This document shows positions 37,929-50,806 of a DNA stretch of 64,000 bases, in pieces. Source of the DNA: Neobacillus niacini (GTDB lineage: Bacteria; Bacillota; Bacilli; Bacillales; Cytobacillaceae); assembly GCF_000759675.1 (NCBI RefSeq), contig NZ_BAWM01000045.1, forward strand, positions 154,433 through 218,432, written 5' to 3'. Position 1 is the stretch's first letter. Each line of letters opens with the position of its first letter. The position numbers and the translations under genes were made by a program. Under the pieces are notes generated by a model. It was not told where the DNA came from, did no database searches, and saw nothing but the letters and a program-made list of their open reading frames with translations.

Positions 37929-38975
37929 TTATTTTACATTAAACGAAACACTTGTTTGAAGACCCGGATTCGTCGGAACCACATTGACCCATGTCTTTCC
38001 TTGAACAAACGGTACAACTTCGCCATTACTCACTGGAACGATTACACCGTTATCATTTTTCCATTCCACTTGGATTACCTTACCCTTTTGCAGTAAGTAG
38101 CCAGATCCCCCTGATTCTAAATCAATTTCCTTATGAGCCGCCTCATCAATAACTTGATGGGTAGTCTCAATTATAAACAGATTATCAATCAGAATGGGTT
38201 CTTTCGATTCATGATCAATGGTTTGATCCCCATTAGAGTAGCGCTTGTATTTTCCAACTGAAGCATCATATTCGTAAATCGAATCGAAAATCCCACTAGC
38301 AGAATATGAAATCATTACAGATTTCGCTTCATCCCCCGTTACCGATTTACTTTCATCCTCAGTTAAAAATTTAAACTCTGGCGGAGACTGATCCATCGAG
38401 TATTTCTTTTCCTTTGCACCTTTTAAAACATTTTCATACGTAATATAGGAATTATGGGGTGCGTCTCGGAAACTTGCTCTTTTAAACAGTGTTCCATCAT
38501 AGACCATACCATTTAAATTATCAACATAGCCGCGTTCAAGCAATTCTCTTGCCTCTTCACTATAGCCGTGGGCTATAAAAAGCGCATCCAGACCTTTTGC
38601 CAGATCAACGTAATAGTCCCTTGCACTTCGAACGGGACCCATATTGTCTGGTTTTTCACTTTGGAAAACAGCAAGGAACCGAGTAACATCGCCTTCTGCT
38701 AGAATTTCATAAACAATATCCGCTTTGTGTAAACCAGATTGAGGTCTCGCCTTTGGATGATTATTAATCATAACCGCCACTGCTCTTCCATCTGTCTTAG
38801 TCTCTGAACCTACCCCAGTTAATGGGTAGTGATACGGGATTTCATTTTCTACCTCATCTTGTATCACTTCTTCAACTTCTTTTACCGGCTCTTTTGGTCC
38901 ATTAGCCTTTTGTTTATCGGTGCAGCCAGAGAGTAGTAAAAGAATTGCTGTTGCTGCAACAGCCAATTTCTTCAT
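37929..38975 (-). CDS. yerB: YerB family lipoprotein (DUF3048)
   Basis: 348 residues. Lipobox LSGC with Cys18 puts it on the outer membrane face. The DUF3048 block is recognisable: AVMINNHPKARPQSGLHKADIVYEILAEGDVTRFLAVF and GPVRSARDYYVDLAKGLDALFIAHGYS. Function unknown. ATG behind ATAGGAG. Confidence 0.88.
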   Translation of the reverse strand: MKKLAVAATAILLLLSGCTDKQKANGPKEPVKEVEEVIQDEVENEIPYHYPLTGVGSETKTDGRAVAVMINNHPKARPQSGLHKADIVYEILAEGDVTRFLAVFQSEKPDNMGPVRSARDYYVDLAKGLDALFIAHGYSEEARELLERGYVDNLNGMVYDGTLFKRASFRDAPHNSYITYENVLKGAKEKKYSMDQSPPEFKFLTEDESKSVTGDEAKSVMISYSASGIFDSIYEYDASVGKYKRYSNGDQTIDHESKEPILIDNLFIIETTHQVIDEAAHKEIDLESGGSGYLLQKGKVIQVEWKNDNGVIVPVSNGEVVPFVQGKTWVNVVPTNPGLQTSVSFNVK

Positions 38976-39052
38976 ACTTTAAAACACTCCTATCTCTTTT
39001 CTCGGAAGTAAGAAATACTGACGTTTTTTAACCAATTAATTACTTTTATAGT

Positions 39053-40795
39053 TTAACGCATTATCGACGGAAAGAGAACAGTTTTGTTCATTACATCGTA
39101 CATACCCTGTTGGGTGATTCGAATATAGGGTAAATGAGTAGCTGAAAAGAATAACAAGCTGTATACAGGATCTGAGAAGGAATATCCACGGTCCCTCAAT
39201 TCAACAAGCAGCTTCTTTTCTTCGTTTATTAATTCCTTAATTGAAAGATTTGACATAATTCCGTTAAGCCTTAACGGTATCTCACATACAACATGATCTT
39301 CCTCAACCATGACAATTCCGCCGCCTAACTCCTTCATCCTATCGAAAGCTGCAAGCATATCACGTTTATTTTTTCCAATTAAGATAATGTCACCCGTATT
39401 GGAAAATGAACTAGCCAGTGCAGAAAGATTTGTGGCAAATCCTTTTAACAATGTATTAATCCTCCACTTGCCATTCCTGTCTAGCAGAGAGAAGAAACAT
39501 TCATCATGGTCGGTTGACAACTCATCATAAGAGGCATCAATCGCAATGGAATACGGCTTGGTTATAACCGAATTCTCCATCTTAATGCCAAATGGCATTG
39601 AAAATTGTAAATCGTCAAGGCTTAGATTCCATTCCAGTTCCATTGGCTTCAGACCATAATCGTCCCAATTAATGGAGTGATAAGCGTCAATCAATTGTCC
39701 GTCACGTTTTACCCATTTACCTTTTGCCAGTACAGAATGAGGTGTAGGGTCTTCAATACTGGATAGGAAGTTGATATTTGCGACACGGCCAGTTGCAATA
39801 TTACCATGTAGATGGTCAATGTTGTAATAACGGGCAATATTCACTGTTGCCATATTATAAGCATCAATCACTGGTACACCTTTTTCAATGGCAATCCGAA
39901 TCATCGTATCGGTGATACCTTGCTCATAAAACGTGGATGTTGCACCATCTGTGTTAAACATTAAACGATCATAGGCTTCAATTCCTAATCTCTTTATATC
40001 ATCCAGCAAGTCTGGAAGGTCAGGACGGATTGAAGAATATCTCAATGAAACCATATATCCCTGCATTAAGCGGTTATATACTTCTTCACCTGTCATTGCC
40101 TCATGGTCACTATCTGCACCTAACAGTATCATTTTAGCTAATGTTTTCTCTGATGCACCTGGAAAATGTCCTTCAATCTTTTTGTGCATCCGTTTTGCTT
40201 CTTGAATCCAATGCAGCATCATATCATCGCCGTCTAACAATTTAGGCCAGCCAGTTAATTCACCGCCTTGCAGAACAGCGTCATGCTCTAACCACGATTT
40301 AATATTGCTATGTGAAAAAACATCTTCTTCATTTAAAATTTCAGTTTGCGCATCAAACCGGCACCACCAGAACATGGTTGTTGGGATGGAACGCAAGTCC
40401 TTCAATAAAGAAAATGCTTCCTTTTTCTTTAAATTCATAATCAAAGATATGTTGTCATTAATGATGGTCGTTGTTCCAAACTGGGATGCATACGCCGCCA
40501 GAGTATGGGGATTATATAATTGATAAGGATGGGCATGTGGCTCGATATAACCTGGAACAAGAATTTCATTTGTACAGTCAATGATTTCACAGTTTTCCAA
40601 TTCCGGCGGTAAATTCTCGCCAACATATACAATCCGATCTTCATATATCCAAATATTCGCCCGCATCCACTGGCGAAATGTTTGATTTAAATACAAGGCA
40701 TTTTTTAACAAAATGGTTGGTGAAGTTTTTCCATCTAAAACGGATACATGCATGCGTAAATGTTTATTTTTCCATCGATAACGTTGTTCCAGCAT
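39053..40795 (-). CDS. yerA: adenine deaminase-like amidohydrolase YerA
   Basis: 580 residues, amidohydrolase superfamily. The metal motif appears as YIEPHAHPY, with GHFPGASEKTLAKMILLGADSDHEAMTGEEV and DGATSTFYEQGI further on, and a C-terminal adenine-deaminase-type domain (GGIVMVEEDHVVCEIPLRLNGIMS). The family converts adenine to hypoxanthine in AdeC, but activity of YerA-type members is not assured. ATG behind GGGAGGG. Syntenic with B. subtilis yerA beside the pur operon, fitting a purine-salvage role. Confidence 0.82.
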   Translation of the reverse strand: MLEQRYRWKNKHLRMHVSVLDGKTSPTILLKNALYLNQTFRQWMRANIWIYEDRIVYVGENLPPELENCEIIDCTNEILVPGYIEPHAHPYQLYNPHTLAAYASQFGTTTIINDNISLIMNLKKKEAFSLLKDLRSIPTTMFWWCRFDAQTEILNEEDVFSHSNIKSWLEHDAVLQGGELTGWPKLLDGDDMMLHWIQEAKRMHKKIEGHFPGASEKTLAKMILLGADSDHEAMTGEEVYNRLMQGYMVSLRYSSIRPDLPDLLDDIKRLGIEAYDRLMFNTDGATSTFYEQGITDTMIRIAIEKGVPVIDAYNMATVNIARYYNIDHLHGNIATGRVANINFLSSIEDPTPHSVLAKGKWVKRDGQLIDAYHSINWDDYGLKPMELEWNLSLDDLQFSMPFGIKMENSVITKPYSIAIDASYDELSTDHDECFFSLLDRNGKWRINTLLKGFATNLSALASSFSNTGDIILIGKNKRDMLAAFDRMKELGGGIVMVEEDHVVCEIPLRLNGIMSNLSIKELINEEKKLLVELRDRGYSFSDPVYSLLFFSATHLPYIRITQQGMYDVMNKTVLFPSIMR

Positions 40796-40837
40796 ACGAT
40801 ACCCTCCCTTTCTTAGAAGCTATTTATCTATTTATAA

Positions 40838-40955
40838 AAGCGAAAGCGCCTTGCCCAGGGGCGACAGGCATAAGACGAGCCGGCGAGAAGGTCGGTCTTT
40901 ACCTTCTTGACGGATTGGCTTATGACCCCGACCCCCTAGGCGCTGGAGCTAGATA
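40838..40955 (+). repeat. long-hairpin interspersed element, copy 3
   Basis: Complete and uninterrupted: AAGCGAAAGCGCCTTGCCC, GGGGCGACAGGCATAAGACG, AGAAGGT/ACCTTCT loop stem, GGCTTATGACCCCGACCCCC, GGCGCTGGAGCTAGA. It lies between the divergent yerA and DUF2892 genes and best defines the element's consensus. Confidence 0.85.
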
Positions 40956-41087
40956 GTAAGAATGTTGATTTTTCAATAAAGAAAGCCCTTACAAAAATGA
41001 ATTTAACTTTATACTATCATATATTACTGTTTAACGCATTAAAGAATTGGATAATTACTGTTAAAATATTGTGAAGGAGTGAACAGT

Positions 41088-41378
41088 GTGAACATTACTA
41101 AAAATATCGGGATAATCAACGCATTAATTAGGATTACAATTGGTCTTACGATTCTTTCTTGGAGTACGGCTAAAATGGTGAAGTTTCCATGGAGAGACTC
41201 CTATTTATTTATTGCCATTTGCGGAGCAATGAAGGTTGCTGAGGGTATTGTTCGTTTTTGTCCTGTAACAGCACTATTTGAAAGATATCAGGAAATGGAG
41301 CAGCAAACACCACTTGCCCTTGGCGATGGCTCAAACAAAACCGATGTCGATCAGTTCTTGCCATACAATCCATCTTAA
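41088..41378 (+). CDS. DUF2892 membrane protein
   Basis: 96 residues from the GTG at 41088, eight bases after AAGGAG; the upstream GTG at 41079 overlaps that site. Pattern NIGIINALIRITIGLTILSWS ... YLFIAICGAMKVAEGIVRFCPVTALF is the two-helix DUF2892 (YgaP-type) unit with the conserved CPVxxLF. Function unknown; in other proteins the domain is fused to rhodanese. Monocistronic. Confidence 0.82.
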   Translation: MNITKNIGIINALIRITIGLTILSWSTAKMVKFPWRDSYLFIAICGAMKVAEGIVRFCPVTALFERYQEMEQQTPLALGDGSNKTDVDQFLPYNPS

Positions 41379-41400
41379 TTAACGGCTATCTTTGCCAATA

Positions 41401-41687
41401 AGAGTTTGAATTAACCTAATTGTGCCCTTCTTTTTGAATTTTTGGAGTTTGCGGTAACGATTAGTCGCTAATCGTGCCCTTCTCCTCGATTTTTTGGAGT
41501 TTACTGTAACGATTAGTCGCTAATCGTGCCCTTCTCCTCGACTTTTTGGAGTTTGCAGTAACGATTAGTCGCTAATCGTGCCCTTCTCCTCGATTTTTTG
41601 GAGTTTGCGGTAACGATTAGTCGCTAATCGTGCCCCTTTCCTTGATATTTTGGAAGCAGCGGTAACGATTAGCAGCCAAACTAAGAA
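41401..41687. repeat. 52-bp palindrome array C, six units
   Basis: 27-bp palindromes begin at 41401, 41453, 41505, 41557, 41609 and 41661, an exact 52-bp step. Core unit: GGTAACGATTAG-TCG-CTAATCGTGCCC. The 25-bp spacers resemble TTCTCCTCGATTTTTTGGAG, themselves with a CTCC/GGAG mini-hairpin. First and last units are decayed. Located between convergent genes (DUF2892 and purD). Confidence 0.9.
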
Positions 41688-41696
41688 TTCCTACTC

Positions 41697-41731
41697 AAAA
41701 AAAATAGGGGTGACCGTAGTTGGTCAGCCCT
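41697..41731 (-). terminator. probable purine operon terminator
   Basis: GGGCTGACC/GGTCACCCC stem with a five-base loop and A8 on the low side, about 110 bp past the purD stop. Confidence 0.7.
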
Positions 41732-41750
41732 TGAATGATAGTAATGAATC

Positions 41751-43128
<1,378 letters not shown>

Positions 43129-44667
43129 TTAGTGTTTAAAATGTCTAACTCCGGTAAATACCATAGCAATTCCGTATTCATCCGCTTTTTTGATGGAGTC
43201 CTCGTCGCGAATTGAACCACCTGGCTGAATGATTGCGGTAATTCCTGCTATTGCTGCGGCTTCTACGGTATCATCCATAGGGAAAAAGGCATCAGAGGCG
43301 AGTGCTGCACCTGCAGCTTTTTCACCTGCTTGTTTTAAGGCGATTTCAGCGGCACCTACCCTGTTCATTTGTCCAGCACCAATTCCAATTGTCATATCCT
43401 CTTTCGTTACGACAATAGCATTGGATTTTACATGTTTGACTACCTTCCAGCCGAGCTTTAATGCTGCCCATTCCTGCTCAGTTGGCTGTCTTTTCGTAGG
43501 TACTGTAATCGTAGCATTGTCTAACGTGAAAGTGTCCTGTTCTTGAGCAAGCAGTCCACCTTCAATCGTGGTCAGCTTCATCTCTGGTTTTTTTGCCCCT
43601 GAAAATGGAATCGTTAATAAACGAAGGTTCTTTTTAGCTGTTAAAATTGTTAATGCTTCCTCAGAGAAAGATGGCGCAATAATAATTTCTAAGAAAATCT
43701 CATGAAGTTTGCCAGCTGTCTCTGCATCCACTTCACTATTAAAAGCAATAATTCCGCCAAAAATGGAAACGGGATCCGCAGCAAAGGCTTTTTCAAAAGC
43801 AGTAAAACTATTTTTTCCAGTTCCAATACCGCATGGATTCATATGCTTCACGGCAACAGCTGCAGGCTCGGTAAATTCCTTCACAATCTGCAAGGCAGCG
43901 TCCGCATCATTAATATTATTATAGGAAAGCTCTTTCCCATGGAGCTGCTCCGCATTAGCAATGGAGAAAGTGGAGCCTAGTGGTTTTTTATAAAATGCAG
44001 CTTTTTGATGTGGATTTTCCCCGTAACGGAGCGACTGCTTTAGCTCATATGTAACGGTTAATTTTTCAGGTGTTTCTTCCTGTGCGAGTTCTGTCATGTA
44101 TTCTGCAATTAAAGCGTCATAAGCTGCTGTGTGACGGAAAACCTTTGCCGCCAGCTTTCTACGTGTTTCCAACGTCGTTTTACCATCTGCTTTAAATTCC
44201 TCAATCACCTTATTATAGTCAACTGGGTCAACAACCACCGTTACATATTGATGATTTTTAGCTGATGCACGTAACATCGTTGGACCGCCGATATCAATAT
44301 TTTCTATCGCTGCTTCAGTTGTTACATCAGGCTTTTCAATCGTTTGCTGAAAAGGATAAAGATTAACACAAACCACTTGAATAGGATCAATACCATGTTC
44401 TTCAAGCTGCTTTTGGTGCTGTTCGTCATCATGTTTTGCAAGTAAGCCCCCATGAATGAACGGATTTAACGTTTTTACACGTCCTTCTAATATTTCTGGA
44501 AAGCCGGTTACTTCACTCACTCCGAGAACAGGAATCCCTTGTTCTTGAAGTGCTTTTTTCGTTCCGCCAGTTGAAATAATTTCAAAACCTAAGCTGACTA
44601 ATTCTTTAGCAAAATCAGAAATACCATTTTTATCAGAAACACTAATAAGTGCGCGCTTTTTTGTCAC
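43129..44667 (-). CDS. purH: bifunctional AICAR transformylase / IMP cyclohydrolase
   Basis: Last two steps to IMP. 512 residues, equal to B. subtilis PurH, from a GTG at 44667 ([13 protein letters not shown]) rather than the upstream TTG. The N-terminal MGS-like cyclohydrolase has [16 protein letters not shown] and VNLYPF; the transformylase domain has KHMNPCGIG and the SDAFFPMDD stretch. It overlaps purN by 26 bp. Confidence 0.96.
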   Translation of the reverse strand: MTKKRALISVSDKNGISDFAKELVSLGFEIISTGGTKKALQEQGIPVLGVSEVTGFPEILEGRVKTLNPFIHGGLLAKHDDEQHQKQLEEHGIDPIQVVCVNLYPFQQTIEKPDVTTEAAIENIDIGGPTMLRASAKNHQYVTVVVDPVDYNKVIEEFKADGKTTLETRRKLAAKVFRHTAAYDALIAEYMTELAQEETPEKLTVTYELKQSLRYGENPHQKAAFYKKPLGSTFSIANAEQLHGKELSYNNINDADAALQIVKEFTEPAAVAVKHMNPCGIGTGKNSFTAFEKAFAADPVSIFGGIIAFNSEVDAETAGKLHEIFLEIIIAPSFSEEALTILTAKKNLRLLTIPFSGAKKPEMKLTTIEGGLLAQEQDTFTLDNATITVPTKRQPTEQEWAALKLGWKVVKHVKSNAIVVTKEDMTIGIGAGQMNRVGAAEIALKQAGEKAAGAALASDAFFPMDDTVEAAAIAGITAIIQPGGSIRDEDSIKKADEYGIAMVFTGVRHFKH

Positions 44668-45244
44668 TTTCAACTTCCCCTCTCGTTAACAGCATTTGCA
44701 GGATGGATGGATAAAGCTTATACTCGATACTTTGTATTTTCCGTTGCAGACTTTCTCTTGTTTCCTTTTCACTTAGGCGGAAGCGTTCTTGTACAATGAT
44801 GGGTCCAGTGTCCATTCCTTCATCAACGAAGTGAATCGTAACTCCGCTCCATTTTGCCTTTGCAGCCAAGGCCTGACCAATCGCATCTTTACCTGGAAAG
44901 GCAGGAAGAAGCGAAGGATGGATATTAACGATTCGTCCAGCGTACGCTCCGAGCAAGGTTGGACCAATCAGCCTCATAAAACCAGCTAGAACGATAAACT
45001 CGACACCATAGCTGGTTAATTTCTCCAAAACCGCCTTTTCATAAGCTTCTTTGGATCCATATTCCTTAGGATTAAAAGCAAAAGTTGGGATATGGGCGGC
45101 CTTTGCCCGCTGGGCGGCAAAGGCTTCCGGCTTGTCACAAACGAGAAGTGCGATGTCTGCTTCAAGTTGTCCGGCTTTCACTACATCAATGATCGCTTGA
45201 AAATTACTTCCATTTCCTGAGGCAAAAACCGCAATTTTTTTCAT
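44642..45244 (-). CDS. purN: phosphoribosylglycinamide formyltransferase
   Basis: Formylates GAR with 10-formyl-THF. 200 residues. Conserved [11 protein letters not shown], the catalytic Asn-His pair in [15 protein letters not shown] and the Asp of [16 protein letters not shown] overlaps the purM stop by four bases. Confidence 0.96.
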   Translation of the reverse strand: MKKIAVFASGNGSNFQAIIDVVKAGQLEADIALLVCDKPEAFAAQRAKAAHIPTFAFNPKEYGSKEAYEKAVLEKLTSYGVEFIVLAGFMRLIGPTLLGAYAGRIVNIHPSLLPAFPGKDAIGQALAAKAKWSGVTIHFVDEGMDTGPIIVQERFRLSEKETRESLQRKIQSIEYKLYPSILQMLLTRGEVESDKKARTY

Positions 45245-46266
45245 CGGCGACCACCCATATTAATTCCTTCTTCTTCGGTTACAACACCGATTTCATAGGC
45301 AGTTTCCCCGGATTGTTTTAAGTGCTCCATCAAATCTGCAGCGATATCCTTATCAACAGCAATAACCATGCCAATACCCATGTTAAAAATATTATACATT
45401 TCTTGCTGATCGATTTGTCCAACAGTAGTGATTAGATTAAAAATCGGTGGGATCTCCCAGCTTTTTTCATAAATGTCTGCTCCAAGTCCCTTAGGAAGCA
45501 TCCGAGGGATATTCTCAATAAAACCGCCTCCGGTAATATGGGCCATGCCTTTTATGTTGAATTTTTTCAATGCTGATAAAATTGGTTTTACATATATTCT
45601 CGTTGGTTTCAATAACTCTTCACCCAAGCTACAGCCAAGCTCCTCAACATATTCTGTTAAAGCCCAGTTATTGAAGACTTTCCTTACGAGTGAATAACCA
45701 TTGCTGTGGATTCCACTTGAAGCTAATCCAATTAGCACATCGCCTGGCTTGATATTTTCCCCTGTAATCAATTGGGATTTCTCACATGCACCAACCGTAA
45801 ATCCTGCAAGATCATACTCATTTTCACTATATAATCCAGGCATTTCAGCTGTTTCACCGCCGATGAGTGCGCAGCCTGCCTGCTCACACCCTTCCGCAAT
45901 TCCTTTTACAATTGCCTCAATCTTTTCAGGTTCAGCTTTTCCGCAAGCAATATAATCTAAAAAGAACAAAGGCTCTGCGCCTTGAACAACAATATCATTG
46001 ACGCACATTGCTACTGCATCTATGCCAATCGTGTCATGCTGGTCCATCCAAAAAGCAACCATCAGCTTGGTACCCACTCCGTCTGTTCCCGATACAAGAA
46101 CAGGCTCTTTTAGGTTAAGCGAAGACAGGTCGAACATTCCGCCGAACCCGCCCAGGCCCCCTAACACACCAGCTCGGGCTGTTTTTTGTACATGCTTTTT
46201 CATTCTCTCAACAGCTTCATAGCCTGCCTCGATGTTTACGCCTGCCTGTTTATAAGCATTCGCCAT
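45241..46266 (-). CDS. purM: phosphoribosylformylglycinamidine cyclo-ligase
   Basis: Closes the imidazole ring to give AIR. 341 residues. Seen: [66 protein letters not shown] behind AGGGGGG, 11 bp after purF. Confidence 0.97.
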   Translation of the reverse strand: MANAYKQAGVNIEAGYEAVERMKKHVQKTARAGVLGGLGGFGGMFDLSSLNLKEPVLVSGTDGVGTKLMVAFWMDQHDTIGIDAVAMCVNDIVVQGAEPLFFLDYIACGKAEPEKIEAIVKGIAEGCEQAGCALIGGETAEMPGLYSENEYDLAGFTVGACEKSQLITGENIKPGDVLIGLASSGIHSNGYSLVRKVFNNWALTEYVEELGCSLGEELLKPTRIYVKPILSALKKFNIKGMAHITGGGFIENIPRMLPKGLGADIYEKSWEIPPIFNLITTVGQIDQQEMYNIFNMGIGMVIAVDKDIAADLMEHLKQSGETAYEIGVVTEEEGINMGGRR

Positions 46267-46277
46267 GATGGTCCCCC

Positions 46278-47684
46278 CTATTTTTGATAATAATATTGGA
46301 GTGTATCTGGATAAATTTCAGTTGGGTAGTCACCATTAAAGCAGCCAAGGCAGAATCCATTTGTTCCTTCTGTTTTAACAATGGCTCCTAACATCCCCTC
46401 TGTACTAATAAAGGTTAATGAATCAGCACCAATCAGCTGTCTAATTTCTTCCACTGATTTATCTGAAGCAATTAATTCTTCTTTTGTTGATGTATCAATT
46501 CCATAAAAACATGGATTTTTAATCGGTGGTGAACTGATTACTACGTGCACTTCAGTCGCTCCTGCCTCTTTTAGCAGCGAGACAATTCGTCTGCTCGTCG
46601 TTCCACGAACAATTGAGTCATCAACCATGACAACACGTTTTCCTTCAACGACACCACGAACCGCAGACAGCTTCATTTTTACACCTTGCTCACGTAACGA
46701 TTGAGTTGGCTGTATAAAGGTCCTGCCTACATATTTGTTTTTAACCAAACCCATCTCATAGGGAATACCCGCAGCTTCCGCATAACCAATCGCTGCTGAA
46801 ATACTTGAATCTGGAACTCCCGTTACTACATCAGCTTCAATCGGTGCTTCTACCGCTAATCTTTTCCCCATGTTTTTACGGGCTGTATGAACATTGATTC
46901 CTTGGATATTGCTATCAGGTCTTGAAAAATAAACATATTCCATCGCACAAATCGACTTCTGAGAATTAAATGCGAATTGCTCAGAGGTAATTCCATCCTC
47001 ATTGATGATTAACAGTTCTCCTGGCCTAATGTCGCGGATGTATTCAGCTCCAACAACATCAAAAGCACAGGTTTCTGAAGCAACCACATAAGCATTTCCA
47101 ATACATCCGAGCGAAAGTGGTCTTAATCCATGAGGATCGAGAGCAACCATTAACTCTTTTTCTGTTAAGATTAAATATGCATACGCTCCTTTTAACATCG
47201 AAAGTGCATTTTTCACCTGGTCTTTTAATTGGGGGTAGCCGCTTCTTCTTATTAAATGAGCTAAAACCTCCGTGTCTGAGCTTGTTTGAAAAATACTTCC
47301 TTGTGCTTCAAGCTGATGTTTTAAGAAATTGGCATTTACTAGATTGCCGTTATGAGCAAGGGCGAGACTTCCTGTTTGAGAATGGAACAGCAAGGGCTGG
47401 ACGTTCTCATAGCCGCCGCCCCCTGCTGTCGCATAACGAACATGCCCAATCGCAGACGTACCCTTTAATTCTTCCATCACGTTCGAAGTGAAAATCTCTG
47501 AAACTAGACCTTCACCTTTCACAACTCTAAGCTTATTTCCGTCGGATACGACAATACCTGTACCCTCTTGACCTCGGTGCTGCAGGCTATGGAGTCCGTA
47601 ATAGGTAAGCTGTGCAGAATCTGGGTGTCCCCAGACCCCAAAGACTCCGCACTCTTCATTTAATCCCTTGATTTCAGCAAGCAT
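46278..47684 (-). CDS. purF: amidophosphoribosyltransferase
   Basis: First committed step: PRPP plus glutamine to phosphoribosylamine. 468 residues. The 11-residue propeptide [11 protein letters not shown] precedes Cys12, the glutaminase nucleophile after cleavage. The PRPP loop is [18 protein letters not shown]. Cysteines near CFYGID and the C-terminal [12 protein letters not shown] fit the oxygen-sensitive [4Fe-4S] cluster of Bacillus PurF. Overlaps purL by 25 bp. Confidence 0.97.
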   Translation of the reverse strand: MLAEIKGLNEECGVFGVWGHPDSAQLTYYGLHSLQHRGQEGTGIVVSDGNKLRVVKGEGLVSEIFTSNVMEELKGTSAIGHVRYATAGGGGYENVQPLLFHSQTGSLALAHNGNLVNANFLKHQLEAQGSIFQTSSDTEVLAHLIRRSGYPQLKDQVKNALSMLKGAYAYLILTEKELMVALDPHGLRPLSLGCIGNAYVVASETCAFDVVGAEYIRDIRPGELLIINEDGITSEQFAFNSQKSICAMEYVYFSRPDSNIQGINVHTARKNMGKRLAVEAPIEADVVTGVPDSSISAAIGYAEAAGIPYEMGLVKNKYVGRTFIQPTQSLREQGVKMKLSAVRGVVEGKRVVMVDDSIVRGTTSRRIVSLLKEAGATEVHVVISSPPIKNPCFYGIDTSTKEELIASDKSVEEIRQLIGADSLTFISTEGMLGAIVKTEGTNGFCLGCFNGDYPTEIYPDTLQYYYQK

Positions 47685-49888
47685 GGAATAGCTCCTTTCC
47701 AGGCATCCTTCAATTGGTTTACAGAAGCTTCTAAAACGGTATTATTTTCAGCTTTGACTTTTAATGTCGCAGTATCATTTACTTCACCAATCAGTTTGGC
47801 AGCTACTAAACTTTCAAACTCTGTTTGATGTTCTTTTTTCACAGTTAATAGGAAACGGGATTGTGTTTCACTAAATAAGGCTGAAACCTGATTTCCTGTG
47901 ATGTTAATTTCCGCACCAAGCTGTTCATTCGTAAACAGACTCTCTGATACAGCCACTGCTAACCCACCTTCTGATAGGTCATGTGCTGATTGAACAACTC
48001 CTGCACGAATCGCAGCTAAAACTTGGTTTTGACTTTCTTTTTCAACTTCAATATTTAATTCCGGAGCTTTTCCAAAAACCTTTCCATAAACCAGCTTTTG
48101 AAGTTCACTTCCTCCGAACTCATCCTTTGTTTCTCCGACTAAGTAAATAAGGTCGCCGTTATTCTTAAAATATTGAGTGGTAATATGATCGATGTCTGTT
48201 ACCAATCCAACCATACCAATTACCGGTGTTGGATAGATGGCTGTTCCGCTTGTTTCGTTATAGAGGGATACATTCCCGCCGATAACAGGCGTCTCAAGAA
48301 CCCGGCAGGCTTCACTTATTCCATCTGCTGCTTTTTCAATCTGCCAGAATACTTCTGGTTTTTCTGGATTTCCAAAGTTGAGGTTATCGGTAATCGCTAA
48401 TGGTTCTGCACCAGAGCAGACAATATTACGTGCGGCTTCTGCAACAGCAATTTTTCCGCCGACCTCAGGATCTAAATAGACATAGCGTGAATTACAGTCT
48501 GTCGTCATCGCTAATGCCTTTCGAGTTCCACGAATCCGGACGACAGCCGCATCTGAACCTGGAGACACAACTGTATTTGTGCGCACCATATAGTCATATT
48601 GCTGATAAACCCATTCCTTGCTCGCAATCGTTGGCTGACTTAATAGCTTTAGAAGCGTCTCTTTTGGATCAGCAACGTGAGGGATATCCGCCTCCATAGC
48701 TTGGAATTCCTGATAATAAGCTGGAACTTTTGATGGTTTGTGATAAACTGGAGCATCTTCGGCTAATGCATCAACCGGAACATCAGCAACCACTTCTCCG
48801 TTATGAATCAGTCTTAGCTTTTTATCGTCTGTTACTGTACCAATGGCTACTGCTTCTAAATCATATTTAGAGAAAAGCTCGTTGATTTCTTGCTCTCTTC
48901 CCTTTGTGATGACAATCAACATTCTCTCCTGTGATTCAGAAAGCATCATTTCATATGCCGTCATTCCTGTTTCACGCTGTGGGACAAGGTCAAGGTTCAT
49001 CTCTATTCCCATTCCAGCTTTACTTGCCATTTCTGCTGATGAACTCGTTAATCCAGCCGCTCCCATATCCTGAATACCTACAAGTGCATCTGATTGGATA
49101 AGCTCTAGACAAGCTTCTAGTAAAAGCTTCTCCATGAATGGATCACCGACCTGAACGGCTGGACGGTTTTCGTCGGATTGCTCTGTCAATTCTTCAGAAG
49201 CGAAGGTTGCGCCATGAATCCCATCGCGACCAGTTTTTGCCCCGACATACATGACTGTATTGCCAACACCTTGTGCGAGACCTTTTTTAATGTCTTTATG
49301 ATCAATCAAACCGACACACATCGCATTGACCAAAGGATTGCCTTCATAACATGATTCAAATTGAATTTCACCGCCAACGGTTGGAATCCCGATACAATTG
49401 CCGTACCCTGCAATCCCAGCAACTACTTCTTTGAACAAGTAGCGGACCCTTGCAGAATCGTTGAGTTCACCGAAGCGAAGTGAGTTTAATAGAGCTATAG
49501 GGCGTGCCCCCATCGAAAAAATATCACGGATAATTCCGCCCACACCAGTTGCTGCACCTTGATAAGGTTCAATTGCCGAAGGATGGTTATGACTTTCAAT
49601 CTTAAATACGACCGCCTGATCGTCACCGATATCGACAATTCCAGCACCTTCTCCAGGACCTTGGAGGACTCTTTCACCTGTGACAGGGAATTTTCTTAAT
49701 ACTGGCTTTGAGTTTTTATAGCTGCAATGCTCCGACCACATAACGGAGAATAATCCGGTTTCGGTGTAGTTCGGAGTACGGCCAAGAATATTTTCAACCA
49801 GCGTAAATTCTTCATCGGATAAGCCCATTTGCTGATAAAGTTTTTCTGTCTTTACTTGATCTGGTCTTGGTTCATGCTTTAACAACAT
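47660..49888 (-). CDS. purL: FGAM synthase subunit PurL
   Basis: Small-type PurL (742 residues), the ATP-dependent synthetase subunit that works with PurS and PurQ to convert FGAR to FGAM. Motifs: [65 protein letters not shown] and [14 protein letters not shown]. Overlaps purQ by 17 bp. Confidence 0.97.
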   Translation of the reverse strand: MLLKHEPRPDQVKTEKLYQQMGLSDEEFTLVENILGRTPNYTETGLFSVMWSEHCSYKNSKPVLRKFPVTGERVLQGPGEGAGIVDIGDDQAVVFKIESHNHPSAIEPYQGAATGVGGIIRDIFSMGARPIALLNSLRFGELNDSARVRYLFKEVVAGIAGYGNCIGIPTVGGEIQFESCYEGNPLVNAMCVGLIDHKDIKKGLAQGVGNTVMYVGAKTGRDGIHGATFASEELTEQSDENRPAVQVGDPFMEKLLLEACLELIQSDALVGIQDMGAAGLTSSSAEMASKAGMGIEMNLDLVPQRETGMTAYEMMLSESQERMLIVITKGREQEINELFSKYDLEAVAIGTVTDDKKLRLIHNGEVVADVPVDALAEDAPVYHKPSKVPAYYQEFQAMEADIPHVADPKETLLKLLSQPTIASKEWVYQQYDYMVRTNTVVSPGSDAAVVRIRGTRKALAMTTDCNSRYVYLDPEVGGKIAVAEAARNIVCSGAEPLAITDNLNFGNPEKPEVFWQIEKAADGISEACRVLETPVIGGNVSLYNETSGTAIYPTPVIGMVGLVTDIDHITTQYFKNNGDLIYLVGETKDEFGGSELQKLVYGKVFGKAPELNIEVEKESQNQVLAAIRAGVVQSAHDLSEGGLAVAVSESLFTNEQLGAEINITGNQVSALFSETQSRFLLTVKKEHQTEFESLVAAKLIGEVNDTATLKVKAENNTVLEASVNQLKDAWKGAIPCLLKSRD

Positions 49889-50555
49889 TTGCTTCCCTCC
49901 AGCTTCTTACAATCGATTGAAATAATTTTAAGCCATCTGCTCCGCCTAATAACTCATCAACGGCTCTTTCAGGGTGCGGCATCATCCCTAAAACGTTACC
50001 CTTTTCATTGATAATTCCTGCTATATCTTCTAAACTTCCGTTCGGATTATCCTGGTAAGTGAAAACGATTTGGTTATTTGCTTTTAGCCCAGCAAGCGTT
50101 TCCTCATCACAATAGTAGTTTCCTTCTCCATGCGCTACTGGTATGGAGATGGTTTCTCCTTGAGCATAGGCTGTAGAAAACATGGTCCCATTGTTCGCTA
50201 CCTTTAGGTTTACGGGTTTACAGATAAATGATAGACTTTCATTTCGTCTCATTGCCCCAGGCAGTAGACCAACTTCCAATAAAATCTGAAATCCGTTGCA
50301 GACACCAAGAATTGGTTTCCCTGCTTCTGCTGCTTTTACTACTGCTTTCATTACCTTACTAAAACGAGCAATGGCTCCTGTACGTAAATAATCACCATAT
50401 GAAAAACCACCAGGAAGTAAGATTCCATCAAACTCATCTAAGCTCTCTGTGTCATGCCATACATATTCAACCTGCTCACCAAGTTCATCCTTAATCGCAT
50501 GGTACATATCGATATCACAGTTAGACCCTGGAAAAACGATGACTGCAAACTTCAC
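49872..50555 (-). CDS. purQ: FGAM synthase subunit PurQ (glutaminase)
   Basis: Class I glutamine amidotransferase subunit, 227 residues as in B. subtilis. Nucleophile in [10 protein letters not shown], oxyanion loop [13 protein letters not shown], His-Glu pair near [12 protein letters not shown] start at 50555; an earlier GTG at 50567 lies against the ribosome site. Overlaps the purS stop by four bases. Confidence 0.97.
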   Translation of the reverse strand: MKFAVIVFPGSNCDIDMYHAIKDELGEQVEYVWHDTESLDEFDGILLPGGFSYGDYLRTGAIARFSKVMKAVVKAAEAGKPILGVCNGFQILLEVGLLPGAMRRNESLSFICKPVNLKVANNGTMFSTAYAQGETISIPVAHGEGNYYCDEETLAGLKANNQIVFTYQDNPNGSLEDIAGIINEKGNVLGMMPHPERAVDELLGGADGLKLFQSIVRSWREANVVKA

Positions 50556-50806
50556 TGAGGAACACACTCCTCTACTTCATAACGGTAGTCTTCAATGACT
50601 GGATTTGCAAGGAGCTTGCTGCAAACCTCATTGATTACTTCATCAAGATTACGTTCTGATTTTTCGACTATTAATTCCATATATTTTCCAATTCGAACAT
50701 CGGTTACTTCAGGAAAATTTAACGAATGGAGTGAATGAGTTACTGCCTTACCTTGTGGATCTAATACACTTTCTCTTAACGTGACATATACCTTTACCTT
50801 ATACAT
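50552..50806 (-). CDS. purS: FGAM synthase subunit PurS
   Basis: 84-residue bridging subunit of the PurLQS complex: [21 protein letters not shown], then [15 protein letters not shown] overlaps the purC stop by eight bases. Present as a separate gene, as in Bacillus, not fused as in proteobacteria. Confidence 0.96.
   Translation of the reverse strand: MYKVKVYVTLRESVLDPQGKAVTHSLHSLNFPEVTDVRIGKYMELIVEKSERNLDEVINEVCSKLLANPVIEDYRYEVEECVPQ

Noticed and set aside
47117..47491. 124-codon frame antisense to purF
   Set aside because: Shadow of purF; no start signals.
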